Of a DNA stretch of 50,535 nt, positions 1 to 9,686 are shown piece after piece. The translations under genes were made by a program, and so were the position numbers. Below the pieces are notes generated by a model that was not told the origin of the DNA, did no database searches, and worked only from the letters and a program-made list of their open reading frames with translations. Source of the DNA: Acidimicrobiaceae bacterium (GTDB lineage Bacteria; Actinomycetota; Acidimicrobiia; Acidimicrobiales; RAAP-2); the NCBI GenBank assembly GCA_003134515.1, contig PLBM01000042.1, positions 1-50,535 on the forward strand. Reading direction: 5' to 3'. The stretch's first letter is position 1; the number at the start of each line of letters is the position of its first letter.

Positions 1-1
1 G

Positions 2-1501
2 TCACTCGGCGAGTCCGGCGTGACCCTTTCGACGATCGCCGGGCTGGTGACCAACGTCGAGGTGACCGCCGTTGACTCTGAAGAGGTCGACGAATTGAAG
101 GGCGACCGTCGCATGGCGAAGGTGCTCGCGCGAGCGCTCGCCACCCGCGAGCGCCCCCTGCGCCACGACGTCGAGATACCGGTGGGTCGGGCGATCGCCG
201 TGCTGCGGGCGGGCTACACCAAAGAGGCCGTCGAACGGGCCCGTCGACGGCCGGGCAATCATAATCAGCGCCGCTCGGCCGTCGGACGAGAGCTCGCGAC
301 GCGCCTGGCTCACGAGTACCACGAGCGTTTCGCGCACGAGGCACTCGAGGAGACCAACGCGGTGGGCGAGTTGGCCGAGCTCATACGCACGACGCCCCAG
401 TTCAAAGAGGCGTTGCAGCGGATCTGGCCCCGACTGTCGGGTCAAGAGCTCTTGCACGACCTTTTGGGCGCGCCCGCGCTATTGAAGGCGGCCGGTAAGG
501 ACCTCTTGAGCGAACACGAGATCGAGGTGCTGTTTCGACCGCGATTCCAGTCGCTCGATGAGATCGCCTGGACCAAGGCCGACGCCGCGCTGATCGACGA
601 AGCGAGGGTGCTGGTGGGACCGCGGCGACGTCCACGCCCCCTGCCCAAGCCCGAAGAGCCGGGCCTCCTCGCCGGGGTGGACCTCGACGCCTACTCGGGC
701 AGTCATCGCGCGGCGGCCCGTCGCGAAGCCCAACGACTCGCCGTCGTGCAGTCCCAAGAGCTCGACGAAGCGGAGTTTGTCACCTACGGGCACATCGCGG
801 TGGACGAGGCGCAGGACCTCTCACCGATGGAGCTGCGCGTTCTAAAGCGCCGTGACCTCACGGGTTCGATGACGATCGTCGGCGACATGGCCCAGGCGAC
901 CACGGCGTCGTCAGCGTCATCGTGGGACGCCTTGCTCGAGACGCTCACGCCTCGACGTCCGCCCAAGCGCGTTGATCTGACCGTGAGCTATCGCACGCCT
1001 GAAGAGGTGTTGAACTTTTCCGCGGCGACGTTGGTGGCGGCGGCGCCGGACCTGGTGCCTCCCCGTCCGGTGCGCCGAGCGGGGACCCAACCCATTGTCA
1101 AGCTCGTGCGTCCTGAGGAGTTCGCACACGCGCTCCTAGACGTCACGCGTAGTGAGATCGACGCCGTCGCGCCGGGGCGCGTCGCGGTGATCGTGGCCGG
1201 CGCACGAGTGGATGAAATGGTGGCGACGCTACGCGCCGGCGGCCTCGAGGCGGTCGATCCGCGGGACCAGGATTCGAAGGGCCTCGCCGCCGATCTCGTG
1301 GTCCTGGCCGCCGAGGGCGCCAACGGACTTGAATTCGACGCCGTCGTTGTTGTCGAGCCTGGTCAGATTGCCAATCGGGGCGCGCGCGGGGCTGAAGGGC
1401 CAACGCCGCGCGGTCTGCGCACGCTCTACGTGGCGATGACGCGTCCCACGAGGCGACTGGCCGTCGTGGCGTGTCAAGAACTTCCTTCGACGTTGCGCTA
1501 A
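2..1501 (+). CDS. HelD/HelR-type UvrD-like helicase (RNA polymerase recycling ATPase), 5' truncated by window edge
   Basis: Frame open from base 2; motifs VDEAQDLSPMELRVL, GDMAQAT, LTVSYRTPEEV, GLEFDAVVVVEP, LYVAMTRPTRRL typical of HelD-like SF1 helicases. Confidence 0.85.
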   Translation, partial: SLGESGVTLSTIAGLVTNVEVTAVDSEEVDELKGDRRMAKVLARALATRERPLRHDVEIPVGRAIAVLRAGYTKEAVERARRRPGNHNQRRSAVGRELATRLAHEYHERFAHEALEETNAVGELAELIRTTPQFKEALQRIWPRLSGQELLHDLLGAPALLKAAGKDLLSEHEIEVLFRPRFQSLDEIAWTKADAALIDEARVLVGPRRRPRPLPKPEEPGLLAGVDLDAYSGSHRAAARREAQRLAVVQSQELDEAEFVTYGHIAVDEAQDLSPMELRVLKRRDLTGSMTIVGDMAQATTASSASSWDALLETLTPRRPPKRVDLTVSYRTPEEVLNFSAATLVAAAPDLVPPRPVRRAGTQPIVKLVRPEEFAHALLDVTRSEIDAVAPGRVAVIVAGARVDEMVATLRAGGLEAVDPRDQDSKGLAADLVVLAAEGANGLEFDAVVVVEPGQIANRGARGAEGPTPRGLRTLYVAMTRPTRRLAVVACQELPSTLR

Positions 1502-1533
1502 ATCGAGGGGCGCGGAGTGCGCCTCGGGCCGTT

Positions 1534-1550
1534 CATTTCTACTAGAAATG
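1534..1550. promoter_or_regulatory. 17-bp perfect palindrome CATTTCTA-C-TAGAAATG just upstream of ctaE
   Basis: Read directly; 8-bp arms, 1-nt centre, ends 5 nt before the ATG at 1556. Confidence 0.6.
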
Positions 1551-1555
1551 TAGGG

Positions 1556-2152
1556 ATGAGTCAGGCCGTTTCCCCCGAAAGCCTGGCGAAGCAAGAGAAG
1601 ATTGTCCACGATCGACCGCCGATGTTGGCCATCGGCGTGATGATTTGGCTCGGATCCGAGCTGATGTTCTTCTCGGGACTCTTCGCCGCCTTGTTTACCA
1701 TTCGCGCGCACCTCGCGACGTGGCCGCCTCTGGGTACGCACCTTGACGTCTTGCAGGCGGGCATCTTTACCCTGATTCTCATCGCCTCGTCGTTCACGAT
1801 GCAGCGCGCGGTGTGGTTGATCGAGCACCGACATCGCGGCGCGGCGCGTAACTGGGTGATTGCCACGATCATCATGGGTACCTTGTTCGTGTCGAATCAG
1901 GCCTACGAGTGGACCCACATCGCGACGCGCTGGTACACCAACTCCTACGGCTCGGTCTTTTTTATCACGACCGGTCTGCACGGATTGCACGTGATCTTGG
2001 GCTTGGTGGCGATGTCGTTCCTCTTGTTTCGTATGCGGGGCCGTGAAGGTGACGCCGGCGAGCTCGCGACCTTTCAGGGCGTGAGCTACTACTGGCACTT
2101 TGTGGACGTCGTCTGGATCGGGCTCTACTCGGCCCTCTTCTTGTTGAAGTAG
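1556..2152 (+). CDS. ctaE: cytochrome c oxidase subunit III
   Basis: Start MSQAVSPESLAKQ; GSELMFFSGLFAALFTIRA, HGLHVILG, YYWHFVDVVWIGLY motifs; followed by qcrCAB. Confidence 0.95.
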   Translation: MSQAVSPESLAKQEKIVHDRPPMLAIGVMIWLGSELMFFSGLFAALFTIRAHLATWPPLGTHLDVLQAGIFTLILIASSFTMQRAVWLIEHRHRGAARNWVIATIIMGTLFVSNQAYEWTHIATRWYTNSYGSVFFITTGLHGLHVILGLVAMSFLLFRMRGREGDAGELATFQGVSYYWHFVDVVWIGLYSALFLLK

Positions 2153-3049
2153 ATGGGTTTGACGTCACCTCTCATTAAGCGCGCGGCGCTCTTTAGTGTC
2201 GCGGGACTCTTCGTGCTCGCGCCCGGGGCGCTCTTCGTGGGTGCCGCGCACGCAGCCAACTACAACCCCACCGAGACGTCGCGACGCGACGCCGGCACGC
2301 CCAACTCCACCATCGTCATCAAGAACAAGGCCGGCACGGTGATCGAGTACGGCAACAAGTACATCCTTTACAACGCACCCCCGTCCAAGCTCGACAACCT
2401 TGGCAAGGCGCTCTTCATGGAGAACTGTGCGTCGTGTCACGGTACCCAGGCCGACGGCATCCCCGCCAACGGTACCGTGGGCGCTTATCCCGACCTCGTC
2501 GGACTCGGTCCGGCGACCGTCGACTTCTGGGTCGTCTCGGGACGCATGCCCTCGGCCAACCCCCGCGTCGTCGAGGCCTCGCGACGGCAACCGCGTCTGA
2601 CGCCAAACCAGGCGCTCGCGATCGCGGCGTGGGTGAACTCGTTGGCCCCGAGTATCCCGCTTATCCCTACGCCCAATCTCGCCAACGCCAACGTCTCGGA
2701 CGGTGCGGCCCTGTTCGCGCTCAACTGCGCGTCGTGTCACACGATTGAAGGTGACGGGGACGCGCTGGCCGCGAGCACGTTCTCGCCGTCACTTCGAAAC
2801 ATCCCGGCCTATCAGGTGGTCGAAGCCATTCGCACCGGCCCAGCCAACATGCCGCGCTTCACGGGCAACTTGAGCGACCAGCAGGTGCTGGACGTCACGA
2901 AGTACGTCACCACCGAAATTCAACACCCCAACAACCCCGGTGGGTTCGGCCTGGGCGGGCTCGGTCCGGTCGCGGAAGGCTTTGTGGGACTGCTCTTGGG
3001 CGTCGGGGTCTTGGTGCTCGTGTGCTACTGGATCGGAGAGCGCGAGTGA
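2153..3049 (+). CDS. qcrC: menaquinol-cytochrome c reductase dihaem cytochrome c subunit
   Basis: Two CASCH haem motifs; N-terminal signal/anchor and C-terminal TM; adjacent to qcrA/qcrB. Confidence 0.95.
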   Translation: MGLTSPLIKRAALFSVAGLFVLAPGALFVGAAHAANYNPTETSRRDAGTPNSTIVIKNKAGTVIEYGNKYILYNAPPSKLDNLGKALFMENCASCHGTQADGIPANGTVGAYPDLVGLGPATVDFWVVSGRMPSANPRVVEASRRQPRLTPNQALAIAAWVNSLAPSIPLIPTPNLANANVSDGAALFALNCASCHTIEGDGDALAASTFSPSLRNIPAYQVVEAIRTGPANMPRFTGNLSDQQVLDVTKYVTTEIQHPNNPGGFGLGGLGPVAEGFVGLLLGVGVLVLVCYWIGERE

Positions 3050-3984
3050 GCGAACCCGAAGAGCATCGCACGCCCGTGTCGCTGAGTGGTCTCAGCGAGA
3101 ACGACCCGCACCTCTTGCCCGCGGCGAAGAACCCCAAGACCGTCGAGCTGGTGATCGCGATCAACTTCTTGCTGGGCACGGTGTTGACCGCCGGCTTTGG
3201 GGCGTGCTACTGGATCAATGCCCAACCCTGGAAGCTCGGCGCCACGCTCGGAGGTGGACTGTTCTTCTTTGGTGTCGGTCTGGTCGCGTGGGGTAAGTAC
3301 CTCATGCCCCGGGGACCGTTTGTCGAAGAGCGTCACGTGCTCGCCAACAGCGAGGCCGATCGCGACGCGTTCGCGGCGGCGATCGTCGAGCGCGGGGGTG
3401 CGGTGATGAAACGGCGCAAGATGCTGGGCGGCATCCTCGCCGGAGGTCTGGGCATCTTTGGGGTTGTCGCGATGTTCCCGGTGCTGCGTAGTCTCGGGCC
3501 GCTGCCCAAGGGCACCCTCTTTCACACCGACTGGCGCAAGGATTCCTACGTCGTCGACCAGAGCGGTCGACGCGTCTCGGCCGGCGATCTCGCGGTCGGC
3601 TCGATCATGACGGTGTTTCCCGAGGGCACCCAGGACTCCGAGCGCGGCCAAGCCGTCGACCAGACGGTGTTGATTCGAGTCTCGAACCAGAAGTTCACGA
3701 CCCAAAAGGGCCGCGAGTCGTGGGCCCCCTTGGGCTACGTGGCCTATTCCAAACTGTGCACGCACCTCGGTTGCCCGGTCGGACTCTACGAACAGCAGTT
3801 GCAACTGCTGGTGTGCCCGTGTCACCAGTCGATGTTCAACGTCAACAACGGGGCCGTGCCCCAGTTCGGACCGGCGCCGCGTCCGCTCCCTCAGTTGCCG
3901 CTCTACATCGACTCTCAAGGCTTCCTTCGCGCTCAGGCCGACTACGACCAGCCCGTTGGACCGGGCTTTTGGGAGCGCGCGTGA
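3046..3984 (+). CDS. qcrA: menaquinol-cytochrome c reductase Rieske iron-sulfur subunit
   Basis: CTHLGC...CPCHQS Rieske motif; three N-terminal TM segments; GTG start overlaps qcrC stop. Confidence 0.95.
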   Translation: MSEPEEHRTPVSLSGLSENDPHLLPAAKNPKTVELVIAINFLLGTVLTAGFGACYWINAQPWKLGATLGGGLFFFGVGLVAWGKYLMPRGPFVEERHVLANSEADRDAFAAAIVERGGAVMKRRKMLGGILAGGLGIFGVVAMFPVLRSLGPLPKGTLFHTDWRKDSYVVDQSGRRVSAGDLAVGSIMTVFPEGTQDSERGQAVDQTVLIRVSNQKFTTQKGRESWAPLGYVAYSKLCTHLGCPVGLYEQQLQLLVCPCHQSMFNVNNGAVPQFGPAPRPLPQLPLYIDSQGFLRAQADYDQPVGPGFWERA

Positions 3985-5519
3985 GCGAGGTCACGCTCAC
4001 CAACAAGCGCGCGAAGCGCCGCGCCGCGGGTCCCTACGGCAAGGTCGGCAAGGCGCTCAACGAACTTGATGATCGCCTCGGCGTTGCCAAGGGCGGGCGC
4101 ACCTTCATGGACAAGATCTTTCCCGACCACTGGTCGTTCATGCTCGGTGAGATCGCGCTCTACTCGTTCGTGATCCTGCTCGCCACGGGAATTTTTCTCA
4201 CCTTCTACTTCATCCCGAGTTCAGCGATCGTCACGTACCACGGGTCCTACCTGCCCCTCGTCGGTCAAAAGGTCACCCAGGCCTTCTCCTCCACGGTCGA
4301 TATCTCCTTTGCGGTGCGGGGCGGTCTTTTGATGCGCCAGATGCACCACTGGGCCTGCGACATCTTTGTGGGCGCTCTCGTAGTGCACATGGCTCGCGTC
4401 TTTTTCACCGGTGCGTTTCGAAAGCCCCGCGAACTCAACTGGACCATCGGGGTCACGTTGTTAACCCTGGCGATCGGCAACGGGTTCCTTGGTTACTCAT
4501 TGCCCGACGATCTCGTCTCGGGCACCGGCATTCGCATCGCCTACTCGATCATGTTGTCGATACCCTTCGTGGGCACCTACCTCGCGTTCTTCATCTTTGG
4601 GGGGAACTTCCCGGGCGCCTCGACCATCCCGCGGTTCTATATCCTGCACTGTCTGATCCTGCCGCTGGTCATCATGGGACTCGTAGGCGCGCATTTATTC
4701 CTGCTGGTTCGACAAAAGCACACCCAGTTCCCCGGCGAGGGACGTACCGAGAAGAACGTTGTGGGATCGCCCATGTTTCCGGTCTTCATGGCCAAAACGA
4801 CCGGCTTTCTCTTCATCGTGACGGGCTTTACCGCGCTACTCAGCGCGTTCGCCCAGATCAACCCCATCTGGCAGTTCGGTCCTTACGACGCGTCGCGCAT
4901 CTCCTACGCGGTCCAGCCCGACTGGTACATGGGCTTTTTGGATGGGGCGCTACGCATATGGCCCTCGTGGACGTTTCACAGCTTCGGCCATACGATCCCC
5001 TTCGAGGTTTTGCTACCGGCCGTGGTCTTGCCGGGCCTGATCTTCGGTCTCGCCTACGCCTGGCCGATGTTGGAACGGTTGTACACCAAAGACAACGAGA
5101 TCCACCATCTCTTGGATCGGCCGAGTCAACGGCCCAAGCGCACCGCCGTGGGCGTCGCGGCGCTGGCCTTCGTGACGATGCTCTTTATCGCGAGTTCCAC
5201 CGACGTCATCGCGAACTTCTTTCACATCTCACTGAACACCGTCTTGTGGCTGATGCGGATTACGACCATCCTCGTGCCCTTGGTGGCGTACCCGATCGCC
5301 TACAAGATCTGTAAAGAGATGCAGGGCGTGCACGGGGCTGGCAAACGAAAGACCCCCAACATCGTCTCGCGCACCGTCGAGGGCGAGTACCTCGCCACGC
5401 CGACGCCGGCCTACCACGACGACCTCGGGCACGACCTCGCGGCGACGGTCGTGCCGACGTTCATCGAGAGCGAGCCCGACGACACCGACGAGGGCGGCGT
5501 GAGAATCGTCGATCGCTAG
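3981..5519 (+). CDS. qcrB: menaquinol-cytochrome c reductase cytochrome b subunit
   Basis: Cytochrome b motifs (HHWACDIFVGALVVHMARVFFTGAFRKPRELNW, QPDWYMGFLDGALR); GTG start at 3981 overlapping qcrA stop; the longer ORF from 3720 overlaps qcrA. Confidence 0.95.
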   Translation: MSEVTLTNKRAKRRAAGPYGKVGKALNELDDRLGVAKGGRTFMDKIFPDHWSFMLGEIALYSFVILLATGIFLTFYFIPSSAIVTYHGSYLPLVGQKVTQAFSSTVDISFAVRGGLLMRQMHHWACDIFVGALVVHMARVFFTGAFRKPRELNWTIGVTLLTLAIGNGFLGYSLPDDLVSGTGIRIAYSIMLSIPFVGTYLAFFIFGGNFPGASTIPRFYILHCLILPLVIMGLVGAHLFLLVRQKHTQFPGEGRTEKNVVGSPMFPVFMAKTTGFLFIVTGFTALLSAFAQINPIWQFGPYDASRISYAVQPDWYMGFLDGALRIWPSWTFHSFGHTIPFEVLLPAVVLPGLIFGLAYAWPMLERLYTKDNEIHHLLDRPSQRPKRTAVGVAALAFVTMLFIASSTDVIANFFHISLNTVLWLMRITTILVPLVAYPIAYKICKEMQGVHGAGKRKTPNIVSRTVEGEYLATPTPAYHDDLGHDLAATVVPTFIESEPDDTDEGGVRIVDR

Positions 5520-5571
5520 CCATCTCGAAAAGGGCTGGTGCTGGACAATTAGTGACGTTTTCGCGCGTGCC

Positions 5572-5577
5572 TAACAT
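5572..5577 (+). promoter_or_regulatory. candidate -10 (TAACAT) of hut operon, compatible with a leaderless transcript starting at GTG 5584
   Basis: TAACAT ends 7 nt before the GTG start codon. Confidence 0.35.
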
Positions 5578-5583
5578 GGCTTC

Positions 5584-6504
5584 GTGGCATCGACGCACGA
5601 CCCCCAGTGGCCCTCGGCGGCCACGTTATTGCACCCTCAGCCGGTGTTGGGTCGAAGGAACGTGGCGCTACTTGGTGTGTCGACGTACAAGACCTCGCTG
5701 TCGACCCGGTCGTCCTTAAGTACGCCCAAGGCCATTCGCCGGGCGCTCAAGCGTTTCTCGACGTGGTCGTTTCTCGATCAGTTCGATCTGGCTGAGTTCG
5801 TGGCGCTAGTGGACTATGGCGACGTGAAGGACCCCGACGGGAAAAAGGGTTCCGCGCGCGTCGCGACGGCGCTGGCGAACATTGCCGAAGAAGCGCGCCT
5901 CACCATCGTGCTCGGCGGGGACAACGCCGCGACCTGGCACGCGTTACGCGCACTGGCCAAAGGTCACTTCGAAGAGTACGGGCTTATCACGTTGGACGCG
6001 CACCTCGACTCGCGCGAAGGCCGCTCCAACGGCTCGCCGGTGCGCCAACTCTTAGACGAGGGCCTGGACGCGCGTCACGTCGTTCAGGTGGGACTCGGTG
6101 AGTTCACCAACGCGCCGGCTTACGCCCGTCGTGCCCTTAGCGCCGGCGTCACGGTCATCGAGCGGGACGCCTTTCGAAAAGAGGACGTCACGTCGATCGC
6201 TCGACGGGCTCTTGGAATCGCGGGCGCGGGGGGACGAAAAATCTACGTGGACATCGATCTCGACGTCGCCGATCGATCGGTCGTGCCCGGTTGTCCCGCC
6301 GCGGCACCCGGCGGACTGAGCGCCGACGAGGTGCGACGATTCGTGCGCGAGGTGGCGACCTCGAGTGAGGTCGTGGCGATTGACTTTACCGAGATTGACG
6401 TCGAGCGAGACAGCGGGGACGAGCGGACCGTTCGCTTAGCGGCACTCTTGGTGCTCGACGCACTCGCGGGCGTGAAAAGGAGATCGAAGTGGCCGTCGTC
6501 GTAG
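5584..6504 (+). CDS. hutG: arginase-family formimidoylglutamase-like protein
   Basis: Ureohydrolase motifs GGDN, LDAHLDSR, VDIDLDVADRSVVPG; first gene of hut operon. Confidence 0.8.
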   Translation: MASTHDPQWPSAATLLHPQPVLGRRNVALLGVSTYKTSLSTRSSLSTPKAIRRALKRFSTWSFLDQFDLAEFVALVDYGDVKDPDGKKGSARVATALANIAEEARLTIVLGGDNAATWHALRALAKGHFEEYGLITLDAHLDSREGRSNGSPVRQLLDEGLDARHVVQVGLGEFTNAPAYARRALSAGVTVIERDAFRKEDVTSIARRALGIAGAGGRKIYVDIDLDVADRSVVPGCPAAAPGGLSADEVRRFVREVATSSEVVAIDFTEIDVERDSGDERTVRLAALLVLDALAGVKRRSKWPSS

Positions 6505-8018
6505 GCCTCGAACCAATGACGAGAGCCCAGCTCGTCGCGGTCGCTCGAATGTTCGAACCCGTCTCGCTCAGTGAAGAGGTCCTCGCGCGACTTACCCGTC
6601 AACGCGCCGGCATCGACGTGCTCGTGACCAGCGGCGAGCCCATTTACGGACTCTCCACGGGATTTGGCTCACTCGCCACCACGTCGATCTCGCCCGAGGA
6701 GCGACGCGACCTACAACGTTCGTTGATCCGTTCGCACGCCGCGGGCGTCGGTCCCGAAGTGGAGAACGACGTCATCCGCGCGATGATGGTCTCGCGATTG
6801 ACCAATCTGTGCAGCGGCGTGTCGGGCGTTCGTCCAACGACCGCCCAGGCATACGCGGCGCTGCTCAACTCGGGCATCACGCCGATCGTGCACGAGTTCG
6901 GCTCGCTCGGTTGTTCGGGGGATTTGGCGCCGCTTGCGCACGTGGCCCTCGCGCTGATGGGTGAAGGCGACGTGCGTGACGCCGGGGGAGCGCGCCGCTC
7001 CGCAGCCGACGCGCTCAAGGACGCGGGACTGACACCGATCGAGTTGGCCGAAAAAGAGGGACTCGCGCTCATCAATGGCACCGACGGCATGTTGGGCCAG
7101 CTCGTACTGGCTATCGACGACGGCGTGGCGTTAATGCAACAGGTCGACCTCGCGGCGGCGATGTCCATTCAGGCTCTTCGAGGGACCAATCGGGTCTTTC
7201 TCGCCGAAGTTCACGCGCTGCGACCGCACCCGGGCCAACTGGCCAGCGCCGAAAACCTCGCCGCGCTGCTCGAAAACTCCGGAATCGTCAGTTCACATCT
7301 CGACGACCCCTCTCAAGTCCAAGATGCTTACTCGTTGCGCTGTGCGCCCCAAGTGCACGGTGCGGCGCGCGACACCTTTAGCTACGCCACGAACGTGGCC
7401 GATATCGAACTGGCGGCCGCGATCGATAATCCCTCGGTGCTGGCCGACGGCTCCCTCGTCTCCAACGGCAACTTTCACGGCGCGCCCGTCGCCTACGCGC
7501 TCGACTTTCTCGCCATTGCCTTGGCCGACGTCGCCTCGATGTCCGAGCGGCGCACCGATCGACTACTCGACGTGAATCGCAGTTACGGCCTACCGGCGTT
7601 TCTCGCACACAAGGCCGGCGTGGATTCGGGTCTCATGATCGCCCAGTACGCCCAAGCGGCGCTGGTGAGCGAGATGAAGCGACTGGCCACGCCGGCCAGC
7701 GTAGATTCGATTCCCTCTTCGGGCATGCAAGAAGACCATGTCTCGATGGGTTGGCACGCCGCTAGAAAGTTGCGCAAATCCCTCGACGCGTTTCGCGATG
7801 TCGTGGCAATCGAAATGCTCGCCAGCGCGCGCGCCCTAGCGTTGCGAGCGCCCTTAACGCCGTCGCCGGTGACGGGCGCGGTCGCCGAAAAGGTGAACGC
7901 GCGCTCAGGGGGACCGGGACACGATCGGTGGCTCTCACCAGAGATCGCGGCGGTGAGTGAGCTCGTGGCCAGTCGAGAGCTACTTGACCTGGTCTCACGG
8001 TTCGTGACGTTGCATTAA
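6489..8018 (+). CDS. hutH: histidine ammonia-lyase
   Basis: YGLSTGFGSLA; GSLGCSGDLAPLAHVALALMGEG; SNGNFHGAPVAYALDFLAIALAD; hut operon. Confidence 0.95.
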   Translation: MAVVVGLEPMTRAQLVAVARMFEPVSLSEEVLARLTRQRAGIDVLVTSGEPIYGLSTGFGSLATTSISPEERRDLQRSLIRSHAAGVGPEVENDVIRAMMVSRLTNLCSGVSGVRPTTAQAYAALLNSGITPIVHEFGSLGCSGDLAPLAHVALALMGEGDVRDAGGARRSAADALKDAGLTPIELAEKEGLALINGTDGMLGQLVLAIDDGVALMQQVDLAAAMSIQALRGTNRVFLAEVHALRPHPGQLASAENLAALLENSGIVSSHLDDPSQVQDAYSLRCAPQVHGAARDTFSYATNVADIELAAAIDNPSVLADGSLVSNGNFHGAPVAYALDFLAIALADVASMSERRTDRLLDVNRSYGLPAFLAHKAGVDSGLMIAQYAQAALVSEMKRLATPASVDSIPSSGMQEDHVSMGWHAARKLRKSLDAFRDVVAIEMLASARALALRAPLTPSPVTGAVAEKVNARSGGPGHDRWLSPEIAAVSELVASRELLDLVSRFVTLH

Positions 8019-8021
8019 GGA

Positions 8022-9686
8022 GTGCTGATGCAAGGAGCCCGCCCCGTTCGAGCCGCGAGAGGCACGTCGATGAGCACGCTCGGCTGGCCCCAAGAGGCGG
8101 CGCTGCGGATGTTGCAGAACAACCTCGATCCCGAAGTCGCCGAACGGCCCGACGACCTGGTGGTCTACGGCGGGACCGGTCGCGCCGCTCGCGACTGGCC
8201 CAGCTTTGACGCACTGGTACGAACGTTGACGACGCTCAAGCCCGACGAGACCATGCTGGTCCAGTCCGGGCGTCCGGTCGGGGTACTGCAAACCCACGAG
8301 TGGGCGCCTCGGGTCTTGATCGCCAACGCCAACCTTGTGCCCGACTGGGCGACGTGGCCGGAGTTTCGCCGCCTCGAGGCGTTAGGTCTCACGATGTACG
8401 GTCAGATGACCGCCGGGTCGTGGATCTACATCGGAACCCAGGGCATCTTGCAGGGGACCTACGAGACGTTCGCCGCCGTGGCGACCAAGCGATTCGCCGG
8501 CACGCTCGCGGGCACTTTGACCCTCACCAGTGGCGCGGGGGGTATGGGCGGCGCCCAGCCGCTCGCCGTCACGATGAACGACGGGGTCTGTCTTTGCATT
8601 GACGTCGACCCCACCCGTCTCCAGCGCCGCGTCGATCAGCGTTACCTCGATGAGTGGACGAGCGATCTCGACGAGGCGTTACGTCGCGTGTTGGCCGCCA
8701 AGTCGAGTCGAACGCCACTGAGCGTGGGGCTGTTGGGCAACGCCGCGACGATTCTGCCGGAGTTACTACGTCGTGGCGTCGAGGTCGACATCGTCACTGA
8801 CCAGACTTCGGCGCACGATCCGTTGAGCTATTTGCCCGAGGGCATCGAGCTCGGTGACTGGCACGACTACGCCGAGAAGAAGCCCGAGGAGTTCACCGAC
8901 CGCGCGCGCGAGTCCATTGTGCGCCACGTTGAAGCGATGGTCGGCTTCTTGGACGAGGGCGCCGAGGTCTTCGACTACGGCAACTCGCTACGTGGCGAGG
9001 CGCTGCTGGGTGGCTACTCACGCGCTTTCGCCTACCCCGGCTTCGTGCCGGCGTACATCCGACCGCTCTTTTGTGAGGGCAAGGGGCCCTTTCGCTGGGC
9101 CGCGCTCTCCGGCGACCCCGCCGACATCGCCGCCACCGACCGGGCCGTACTTGCACTCTTTCCAGAGAACGATCTACTGCGGCGTTGGATCACCAAGGCC
9201 CAAGACCGCGTCGCCTTTCAAGGACTGCCGGCACGAATCTGCTGGCTCGGCTACGGAGAGCGCGACCGCGCGGGCGTGGCCTTCAACGATCTGGTCGCCT
9301 CGGGAGAAGTAAGGGCCCCACTCGTCATTGGCCGGGATCACCTCGACAGTGGCTCGGTCGCGTCGCCCTACCGCGAGACCGAAGCGATGCTCGACGGATC
9401 TGACGCGATCGCCGACTGGCCGCTCTTGAACGCGCTGGTCAGTACAGCCTCGGGCGCGTCGTGGGTCTCGATTCACCACGGCGGTGGCGTGGGTATCGGG
9501 CGTTCGATCCACGCGGGGCAGGTCTGCGTTGCCGACGGCACCGCGTTGGCGGAGCAGAAGCTTCGCCGAGTGTTGACCAATGACCCCGCGACGGGCGTGT
9601 TGCGTCACGTCGACGCCGGGTACGAGATCGCCGAGGAGACGGCCCAGGCACACGGACTGCGCATTCCCATGCGCGAGGTTTCATGA
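8022..9686 (+). CDS. hutU: urocanate hydratase
   Basis: [62 protein letters not shown]. Confidence 0.96.
   Translation: MLMQGARPVRAARGTSMSTLGWPQEAALRMLQNNLDPEVAERPDDLVVYGGTGRAARDWPSFDALVRTLTTLKPDETMLVQSGRPVGVLQTHEWAPRVLIANANLVPDWATWPEFRRLEALGLTMYGQMTAGSWIYIGTQGILQGTYETFAAVATKRFAGTLAGTLTLTSGAGGMGGAQPLAVTMNDGVCLCIDVDPTRLQRRVDQRYLDEWTSDLDEALRRVLAAKSSRTPLSVGLLGNAATILPELLRRGVEVDIVTDQTSAHDPLSYLPEGIELGDWHDYAEKKPEEFTDRARESIVRHVEAMVGFLDEGAEVFDYGNSLRGEALLGGYSRAFAYPGFVPAYIRPLFCEGKGPFRWAALSGDPADIAATDRAVLALFPENDLLRRWITKAQDRVAFQGLPARICWLGYGERDRAGVAFNDLVASGEVRAPLVIGRDHLDSGSVASPYRETEAMLDGSDAIADWPLLNALVSTASGASWVSIHHGGGVGIGRSIHAGQVCVADGTALAEQKLRRVLTNDPATGVLRHVDAGYEIAEETAQAHGLRIPMREVS

Noticed and set aside
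1229-2098. 289-aa minus-strand ORF opposite ctaE and helR end
   Set aside because: Antisense to a confident respiratory gene, low-complexity charged composition
3025-3918. 297-aa minus-strand ORF opposite qcrA
   Set aside because: Antisense open frame expected from high-GC codon bias; composition (Arg/His/Gly/Gln-rich) is not protein-like and qcrA is certain
3720-3980. N-terminal extension of the qcrB ORF (MGPLGLRGLFQTVHAP...) overlapping qcrA
   Set aside because: Lies in an alternate frame of the conserved Rieske domain and has no membrane or conserved character; GTG at 3981 is the natural start
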